DNA from: Bellilinea sp.
Lineage (GTDB): Bacteria > Chloroflexota > Anaerolineae > Anaerolineales > Anaerolineaceae
Reading direction: 5' to 3'
Assembly: GCA_026003615.1 (NCBI GenBank)
Contig: BPHQ01000001.1
Location: 372,001 to 436,000, forward strand
DNA: 64,000 nucleotides
Within the stretch, counting starts at the first letter, position 1. The number at the start of each line of letters is the position of its first letter. Shown here piece by piece: positions 58,206-64,000 of this stretch. The translations under genes and the position numbers were made by a program. Under the pieces are notes generated by a model, which worked only from the letters and a program-made list of their open reading frames with translations, was not told the DNA's origin and ran no database searches.

Positions 58206-59279
58206 ATGATCAACCTGGATGACTTTCAAAAATTTTCTCAAGTTGATTCCCAAAACATGTTGGGTGAGATCAATAACCTGCCTTACCAGCTGGAACAGGC
58301 CTGGGAGATGGGAAATCGTCTGCCGTTGCCATCGGTAGGGAATATACAACAGGTGCTGGTTGCCGGTATGGGGGGGTCGGCTATTGGTGCAGACTTGCTG
58401 GGGGCTTATCTTGAACCGCTTGGCAGGGTGCCATATTTTGTCCAACGCGATTACACCCTGCCAGCCTGGGCAAATTCACCGACAACACTGGTAGTGGCTT
58501 CCAGTCATTCTGGTAATACGGAAGAAACCCTATCGGTGTTTGAACAAGCCATAGCTGCTGGCTGCTCGGTGGCCGCTATCTGTACGGGTGGAAAACTGGC
58601 TGAGCTGGCGGAAAGCCGGGGCATTCCCCTCTGGCGTTTCCACCATACGGGTCAACCTCGTGCAGCGGTGGGATACTCCTTTGGTTTGCTGCTGGCGATG
58701 TTAAGCCGGCTTGATCTAATGCCTGATCCTTCCGCAGAACTGGAAGATGCAATTCAGGCGATGCGTAGACAGCAGCAAACCTTACTGGCAGATACCCCGG
58801 TTACCCGTAATCCAGCCAAGCGATTAGCCGGTCAATTGATCAACCGCTGGGTGGTGGTGATGGGATCGGGTTTCCTTGCTCCGGTGGCACGCCGTTGGAA
58901 GGGTCAAATCAGTGAAGTTTCCAAAGCCTGGGCGCAATTTGAATTTCTGCCGGAAGCCGACCACAATACGCTGGCCGGGGTGGAAAACCCACCGTCCATG
59001 CTCAGCCAAACGATGATTGTTTTCCTGCGGGCATCGCTGGATCATCCTCAGAATATCTTACGGAATGATTTAACCCGTCAGACTTTCATGCTGGCAGGTT
59101 TGGGTACAGATTATTTCGAAGCCAAGGGCGAAAACCGGATGGCTCAAATGTGGACAACTCTGCATTTTGGGGATTATGTGTCCTATTATCTGGCAATGGC
59201 GTATGGGGTTGACCCAACCCCCGTTCCAGCGATCGAGTCTCTAAAGATCGCCTTGAAACATGCCCGCCTTCCAAAATAA
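58206..59279 (+). CDS. Bifunctional phosphoglucose/phosphomannose isomerase, SIS-domain
   Basis: Interconverts glucose-6-phosphate or mannose-6-phosphate with fructose-6-phosphate. The 357-residue protein is of the archaeal and bacterial PGI/PMI type with two SIS domains. VLVAGMGGSAIGADLL and VVASSHSGNTEETLSVF hold the phosphate-binding Ser/Thr residues of domain 1. The second domain runs from about residue 195, with LPEADHNTLAGVENP supplying the catalytic Glu/His region. YGVDPTPVPAIESLKIAL is the usual C-terminus. CGGAGA precedes the ATG. cydD follows 30 bases later. This may be the organism's glycolytic isomerase, but that cannot be concluded from one window. Confidence 0.88.
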   Translation: MINLDDFQKFSQVDSQNMLGEINNLPYQLEQAWEMGNRLPLPSVGNIQQVLVAGMGGSAIGADLLGAYLEPLGRVPYFVQRDYTLPAWANSPTTLVVASSHSGNTEETLSVFEQAIAAGCSVAAICTGGKLAELAESRGIPLWRFHHTGQPRAAVGYSFGLLLAMLSRLDLMPDPSAELEDAIQAMRRQQQTLLADTPVTRNPAKRLAGQLINRWVVVMGSGFLAPVARRWKGQISEVSKAWAQFEFLPEADHNTLAGVENPPSMLSQTMIVFLRASLDHPQNILRNDLTRQTFMLAGLGTDYFEAKGENRMAQMWTTLHFGDYVSYYLAMAYGVDPTPVPAIESLKIALKHARLPK

Positions 59280-59309
59280 TTTTTTGGGACGAAGGCCCTG
59301 GATGAATGG

Positions 59310-61043
59310 ATGAAACTGGACAGGCGTCTGCTCGAACTTTTAGGAACAGGGCGGTGGCTGGTGGTTTTGATTGGGGGTGTCGTCCTGGCGGCTGCGATCT
59401 TGATTGTTTTGCAGGTGCGCCTGTTAAGCCAGGTTTTAAACTCGGTCTTTTTAGAAGGCAGAAACCTCAGCGAGATTAGCCCTTGGCTCATCAGTTTGCT
59501 TATCGTCGGCGGGTTGCGAGCAGCTGCGGCAGGGGGGATAGAGGTCATCAGCGGTTGGTTGGCTGTTCGGATTAAGGAAAACCTTCGCCACACCCTTGTT
59601 AACCGCCTTTTGGATGCAGGACCTGCGTTCATCCAGCACGAAAACAGCGGTGAAATCAGTAATACGTTTTTGAATGGAGTGGATGCGCTGGATGCTTATT
59701 ATTCCCAATATCTTCCTCAGCTGCTCATCGCTGCCATTACTCCATTGACCATATTGCTGATAGTGTTCCCGCTGGACTGGCTTTCCGGTCTGATCTTTTT
59801 ACTGACGGCACCGCTGGTTCCCTTTTTCATGGTATTGATCGGCAAAGGTTCCGAAAGTGTTACCCGCCGCCAGTGGCAGTCTCTTAGCCGGATGAGTGCC
59901 TTCTTTCTGGATACGCTTCAGGGCTTGCGGGAACTGAAACAATGGAATCGCTCTGAGGGTCACGCCGAGCGAATCGCCGAAGTTGCTGAAAATTACCGGC
60001 GGAAAACAATGGCGGTCCTGAGAATAACTTTTATGTCTGCGCTCGTGTTGGAGCTGGTGGCAACGATCAGCACTGCTGTGGTTGCTGTTCAGGTTGGACT
60101 GCGTTTGCTATACGGGTGGATGCAGTTTGAACAGGCTTTCGTTATCTTGCTCTTGGCGCCGGAGTTTTACCAACCACTGCGGGTGCTGGGGCAGCGGTTT
60201 CATGCCGGGATGAGCGGTGTGAGTGCTGCGCATCGAATTTTTGGATTGCTCGATTCCTTGCCTCCATCGAACAAAACCATCCGACAAGGAGTGCCGTTGT
60301 TTGAAAGAGGCGGTATCATCCGATTTGAAAAAGTGACCTTCCAATTTCCCGCACGCGAAGTAGCTACCCTGAGAGACCTTGATTTTGAAATCCGATACGG
60401 CGAAACGGTGGCTTTGGTTGGTAAAAGCGGGAGTGGAAAAACCACTCTGGCAAGTTTGTTGATGGGTTTCATTCAACCTCAAAAAGGACAAATTCGAATC
60501 AACCATGTCTCGCTGGCAGAAGTTGACCCCTGTTCTTGGCGGCAGCAAATTGCCTGGGTTGGGCAGCGGCCTTATGTGATGCACGGCACGCTGCGTGATA
60601 ACCTCCTCCTGGCAGCCCCTCAGGCTGGCGAGGCTGCACTGAAAAAGGCGATTCAGTTCGCACAATTGGATGAGGTGATTGCACGTCTGCCTCAGGGTCT
60701 GGATACCTGTTTAGGCGAGCAAGAGGCGAAACTCAGTAGCGGCGAAGTTCAAAGACTGGCATTGGCGCGAGCCTTTCTGAAAAATGCTCCGATTGTCATT
60801 CTGGATGAACCGACTGCTCATCTGGATGCTTCGCTGGAACAAGCACTGGAGGAGAGTATCCTCCACTTGTGCAAGGGGAGAACGGCGTTATTAATTGCTC
60901 ATCGCCTGCCAACCGTGATGCGGGCTGACCGAATTTTGGTCTTTCGCGACGGGCGACTTGTCGAAGAGGGCAATCATGCTCAATTAATTGCTCAGAAGGG
61001 TTATTATGCCAGACTGGTTCAGGGATATGGGGGAAGAGCATGA
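59310..61043 (+). CDS. cydD: Thiol reductant ABC exporter subunit CydD
   Basis: Half of the CydDC exporter, which moves cysteine or glutathione out of the cytoplasm and supports cytochrome assembly. The 577-residue protein has an ABC type-1 membrane domain with about six helices over residues 15-300. The ATPase domain follows, with Walker A GKSGSGKTTLASLL, signature LSSGEVQRLALARAF, Walker B IVILDEPTAHLD and H-loop LLIAHRLPTVM. Q-loop QIAWVGQRPYV is of the CydD kind. YSQYLPQLLIAAITPLTILL in the membrane domain favours CydD over other exporters. Its stop overlaps the cydC start (ATGA). No cytochrome bd genes are next to it. Confidence 0.88.
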   Translation: MKLDRRLLELLGTGRWLVVLIGGVVLAAAILIVLQVRLLSQVLNSVFLEGRNLSEISPWLISLLIVGGLRAAAAGGIEVISGWLAVRIKENLRHTLVNRLLDAGPAFIQHENSGEISNTFLNGVDALDAYYSQYLPQLLIAAITPLTILLIVFPLDWLSGLIFLLTAPLVPFFMVLIGKGSESVTRRQWQSLSRMSAFFLDTLQGLRELKQWNRSEGHAERIAEVAENYRRKTMAVLRITFMSALVLELVATISTAVVAVQVGLRLLYGWMQFEQAFVILLLAPEFYQPLRVLGQRFHAGMSGVSAAHRIFGLLDSLPPSNKTIRQGVPLFERGGIIRFEKVTFQFPAREVATLRDLDFEIRYGETVALVGKSGSGKTTLASLLMGFIQPQKGQIRINHVSLAEVDPCSWRQQIAWVGQRPYVMHGTLRDNLLLAAPQAGEAALKKAIQFAQLDEVIARLPQGLDTCLGEQEAKLSSGEVQRLALARAFLKNAPIVILDEPTAHLDASLEQALEESILHLCKGRTALLIAHRLPTVMRADRILVFRDGRLVEEGNHAQLIAQKGYYARLVQGYGGRA

Positions 61044-62788
61044 AGACCATCCTGCGCCTGTTGGGATTTTTGAAACCTTTTTGGGGCTGGGTTTCACTCT
61101 CGGTTTTATTGAATGCAGCCACCATTTTTGCAGGCATTGGATTATTGGGAACTTCGGCTGATTTAATCGCCCGGGCAGCATTACAACCCGGCATAGCACC
61201 TTTGCAGGTATCCATTGTGGGGGTGCGATTCTTTGGGATTTCGCGGGCTGTCCTGCGATACCTTGAACGCCTGGTATCTCACTCGGTCAATTTTCGGCTA
61301 CTCGCTCAGCTGCGAGTGTGGTTTTATCGCCGCGTGGAACCGCTGGCTCCGGCCCGATTGCAGGATTATCGCAGCGGGGATATTCTTCAGCGGGCAATTG
61401 GGGATATTGAAACTCTGGAAAATTTTTATGTACGGGTAATTGCCCCGCCATTGAGTGCAATTTTGGTAACGGTTGGGATGGGGTGGTTTGTGGGAATGGT
61501 GGACTGGCGGATGGGGGCAGTGCTGGCCGGGGGGTTGTTGATGGGTGGCGGAGGTTTATCCTTGCTCGCTTATTGGGTTGGTCAGAAAAGGGGAGCGGCT
61601 TATGTTCAGCAAATGGCGCAACTTAATAGTGAGATGGTGGGCATCATTCAGGGGATAACAGATATTGTTGCGTATAGCCAAGAGAAAATAATTCAACGAC
61701 GCGTGGAATCTTCTCTCGGGAATATTTCTCAAATTCAGCGCCGGCTGATTTTCGAAAGTGGTGTGGTCAATGGGTTGATGATCTTCCTGACCAATCTGAC
61801 CCTTGTGCTGCTCTTGTGGCTGACCATACCCCTGGTCAACGGTGGAGCGATCGAAGGTTACCGATTGGCCGTCCTGGCGATGCTCAGTCTGGCAAGTTTT
61901 GAAGCGGTCAATGCGCTGCCGCAATCTGCTCAATTGCTGCGCGGGAACCTGGAATCGGCTCAGCGGTTGTTTGAAATCAGCGACCAGCTGCCAGCGGTTT
62001 TTGAACCCCGTTACCCGCAAGAGGTGCCAACAGCACAACTTCCCCGACTGGAGGTCAACCAGCTGACCTTCACCTATCCAGGCCGACCCGAGCCGGCTCT
62101 GAAAGAGATAGATTTGTGTCTTTTTCCCGGCAAGAGAGTTGCAGTGGTAGGAGAAAGCGGGGCAGGCAAGTCCACTCTGGTTCAGTTGCTGCTTCGTTTT
62201 TGGGATTATGACGAGGGGGTAATTCGGTTAAATGGGGTGGACTATAAAAATCTGGCTTCGGTCGGTATCCGCCGATTTTTTGGTGTCGTTTCAGCTGCGC
62301 CGTATTTATTCAATGCCACTATTCGGCAGAATTTGCTGATAGCCCGTCCCAATGCTGATGAACAGGTTTTGTGGCAGGCTATCCAATTGGCGGGTTTGGA
62401 GGAATGGCTGGCAACTTTACCGAATGGACTGGAAACGTGGGTGGGTGAACAGGGTCAGTTTCTGAGCGGAGGGGAGCGTCAGCGTCTGGCTGCCGCACGG
62501 GCTTTCTTAAGTGAGGCCCCCTTTATTTTATTGGATGAACCTACTACCGGACTGGACTCGTTGAATGAAATCCAGATCATGAGAACCGTTTTGGAAATTT
62601 TCAAAAATCGGGGTGTGTTATGGATTACCCACCGCCTGCTTGAAATGGAGCAAATGGATGAAATTCTTGTACTGCAAAACGGGCGGGTAATCGAACGCGG
62701 GAATCATCACCGCCTGCTGGAAGCAGGCGGTGTGTATGCCGGTCTCTGGCAGGCACAGCAGCGTATATTGTGGAATGTCGGGTCGTAG
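61040..62788 (+). CDS. cydC: Thiol reductant ABC exporter subunit CydC
   Basis: Partner of CydD, 582 residues. The membrane domain begins IGLLGTSADLIARAALQPG and contains GISRAVLRYLERLVSHSVNF with LARLRVWFYRR-like text (LLAQLRVWFYRRVEPLAPAR), strongly typical of CydC. The ATPase domain has Walker A GESGAGKSTLVQLL, signature LSGGERQRLAAARAF, Walker B FILLDEPTTGLD and H-loop LWITHRLLEME. Coupled to cydD by a four-base overlap, so equal synthesis of both halves is expected. It converges on the last gene, with three bases between the stops. Confidence 0.88.
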   Translation: MKTILRLLGFLKPFWGWVSLSVLLNAATIFAGIGLLGTSADLIARAALQPGIAPLQVSIVGVRFFGISRAVLRYLERLVSHSVNFRLLAQLRVWFYRRVEPLAPARLQDYRSGDILQRAIGDIETLENFYVRVIAPPLSAILVTVGMGWFVGMVDWRMGAVLAGGLLMGGGGLSLLAYWVGQKRGAAYVQQMAQLNSEMVGIIQGITDIVAYSQEKIIQRRVESSLGNISQIQRRLIFESGVVNGLMIFLTNLTLVLLLWLTIPLVNGGAIEGYRLAVLAMLSLASFEAVNALPQSAQLLRGNLESAQRLFEISDQLPAVFEPRYPQEVPTAQLPRLEVNQLTFTYPGRPEPALKEIDLCLFPGKRVAVVGESGAGKSTLVQLLLRFWDYDEGVIRLNGVDYKNLASVGIRRFFGVVSAAPYLFNATIRQNLLIARPNADEQVLWQAIQLAGLEEWLATLPNGLETWVGEQGQFLSGGERQRLAAARAFLSEAPFILLDEPTTGLDSLNEIQIMRTVLEIFKNRGVLWITHRLLEMEQMDEILVLQNGRVIERGNHHRLLEAGGVYAGLWQAQQRILWNVGS

Positions 62789-62791
62789 CAA

Positions 62792-64000
62792 TTACTGGTT
62801 TAAGGCCGACATCATTGAAACCCGCAGGGCAATGCGGTAAATCTCTTTCAAGGCGGTGACAACCTCCGGTGGTTGTTGTTCCTCGCTTTGAGCGATGAGG
62901 GCTGAAAGCATTTGAACAAATTCGGGAGTGACCATCTCGGATTTTTCCTGCATCAATTTCATTCGCTCGTCGTAACTGGGTGCTTCGAGGAGTTGTTCGA
63001 TCAGTGCCACTTCGGGCGGGGGTGCGGAAGCCTGCTCAAGGATGCCGTTGACCTTTTGCAATTTGGCAATCCGTTCCAAATCGCCATTGGAGCGGGCGTT
63101 GTTTAATTCCTGCTGTAAGACCTCGACGAAATACGCATCCATTTCATCCAAATGTTGCTGAGTAGCGGTTTCGATGTTCTCAGCGGCCAATATCTGATTT
63201 AGCAGCTTGCGGCTGTCTTCCAATTGAAGCTGAATCTGTTCATCCACCTTGCGCGTAAATTCGAGCAACTTTTGGCGAAGGTTCTCCAGGCGAGTTTTTT
63301 CTTCGCCGCTGGCTTGTTCAATTCGATCTGCTAACATCTGGAAAAAGGTGTAATCCATTCCATTGCGGGTCATCGAGACGATGGTACTGAGTTTAACATC
63401 GCTGTCGGCGGTTTGCAGAATCAGTTCGAGCAATTTCTGGCGGGTGAAACCTTCTTTTGCGGCTTCTTGCAGCATTTGGACAGCTTGTTGGGCTTCTTCG
63501 GATTGACTTTTAATTTCCTGCCCGATTTTGGTGTTTTCAAGCAGCTCTTTTTGGATGGCAGCCAGAACTCTTGCCCCGCGTTCATCGCCCTGGGCAAGGG
63601 CGCTTTCGATCAGGCGGGTCAGGAGCGAGAACATACCAGCATCAATCAGAGCCTCTTCCTGCTTGATAATTTCTAAACGTGATTCGGCCTGAGGGGTTGA
63701 AAGAATACGTTGTAGTAAATTGAGTCGTTTTTGCTGCTCGTCAATCATTTGCCGGGTGATGCCGTCAGCTTCCAAAACCCGTTCAATGAGGGTTTGAAAA
63801 GTCAGCATGGTTTGCGGGCGCAACAGATAGGCTTTGCGTTTTTCGGGTGCCAGTTTGTTCATTACCTGATTGATAAGCGGTCCAATCAGTTTTTCTTGCT
63901 CGTTTGCGGGCAATCCCATTTCGGGGGGGACGAAGGTGAGCAATAATTCTTTGTCAGGGTCGTGGTAGACAATTGGCGTGCCGAGCATTCCTTCGTAACC
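62792..64000 (-). CDS. CpXC-type protein, N-terminus outside the window
   Basis: The reading frame is open to the window edge (GYEG precedes MLGTPIVYHDP), so the gene probably starts beyond base 64000 and the methionine at 63988 is internal. The visible part begins PIVYHDPDKELLLTFVPPEM, which I recognise as the segment following the cysteine-containing CpXC domain in Chloroflexota proteins. The remaining roughly 370 residues are almost entirely helical, rich in Glu, Gln and Leu (for example LLQRILSTPQAESRLEIIKQ), suggesting long coiled coils. The function is unknown. The CpXC cysteines themselves are not visible, so the family call rests on the downstream segment. Confidence 0.65.
   Translation of the reverse strand, partial: GYEGMLGTPIVYHDPDKELLLTFVPPEMGLPANEQEKLIGPLINQVMNKLAPEKRKAYLLRPQTMLTFQTLIERVLEADGITRQMIDEQQKRLNLLQRILSTPQAESRLEIIKQEEALIDAGMFSLLTRLIESALAQGDERGARVLAAIQKELLENTKIGQEIKSQSEEAQQAVQMLQEAAKEGFTRQKLLELILQTADSDVKLSTIVSMTRNGMDYTFFQMLADRIEQASGEEKTRLENLRQKLLEFTRKVDEQIQLQLEDSRKLLNQILAAENIETATQQHLDEMDAYFVEVLQQELNNARSNGDLERIAKLQKVNGILEQASAPPPEVALIEQLLEAPSYDERMKLMQEKSEMVTPEFVQMLSALIAQSEEQQPPEVVTALKEIYRIALRVSMMSALNQ

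Overview
The window reads as a chromosomal segment of a Chloroflexota bacterium, most likely class Anaerolineae. This is inferred from: Thr/Pro-rich linkers directly after lipoprotein signal peptides; a CpXC-type protein; a class II (B12-dependent) ribonucleotide reductase; fermentative functions (L-lactate dehydrogenase, NAD-linked formate dehydrogenase); a T-box in front of ileS; and well-formed TTGACA/TATAAT-type promoters with 17-base spacers. Base composition and gene density look even from end to end. I see no transposase, integrase, phage gene, CRISPR array, tRNA or rRNA. Almost all of the sequence is coding.

Layout. 1-6.7 kb: the 3' end of nrdJ and its terminator, a small lipoprotein, lysA, a flavin reductase, uridine phosphorylase, a YifB/ComM ATPase and a CBS protein. 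6.9-13.3 kb: a PII-like protein coupled to a cation antiporter, a DUF6159 membrane protein, proC, an RNA methyltransferase, a MalY/PatB lyase, a YdcF protein and a cold-shock protein. 13.6-20.5 kb: a TPR protein, a lipoprotein, mtaB, a PAP2 protein, a GH13 glucosidase and lactate dehydrogenase. 20.5-28.5 kb: a large hybrid histidine kinase with a receiver-CpaE fusion, then divergently a KimA-type potassium importer with two RCK/TrkA proteins. 28.5-36.9 kb: the classical rpmH-rnpA-yidD-(PQQ lipoprotein)-yidC-jag block, a glycosyltransferase, pyrimidine-nucleoside phosphorylase and a large membrane glycosyltransferase. 37-41.6 kb: T-box-controlled ileS and a flippase-like membrane protein.

The most unusual region is about 41.9-48.2 kb. 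GTP cyclohydrolase II, a stand-alone RibD-type reductase and a BchC-like dehydrogenase are followed, past one opposite-strand acyltransferase gene, by a 6-pyruvoyltetrahydropterin-synthase homologue that lacks the catalytic cysteine, a GT4 glycosyltransferase, a SAM methyltransferase and a DUF123 protein, tightly packed. This does not look like ordinary riboflavin, folate or queuosine synthesis. I infer an undescribed pathway to a glycosylated and methylated pterin-like or pyrimidine-derived compound.

The window ends with a 6S RNA gene, an FHA membrane protein, an AI-2E transporter family protein, a complete formate dehydrogenase set (fdhA, an Fe-S subunit, a NuoEF fusion, mobA, fdhD), an NBR1-domain lipoprotein, phosphoglucose/phosphomannose isomerase, cydDC and the 5'-truncated CpXC-type gene. 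Starts were chosen from Shine-Dalgarno sequences and family N-termini. Several genes (40572, 45327 minus, 55593) have a -10 hexamer 6-8 bases before the start codon and no ribosome binding site, suggesting leaderless transcripts.
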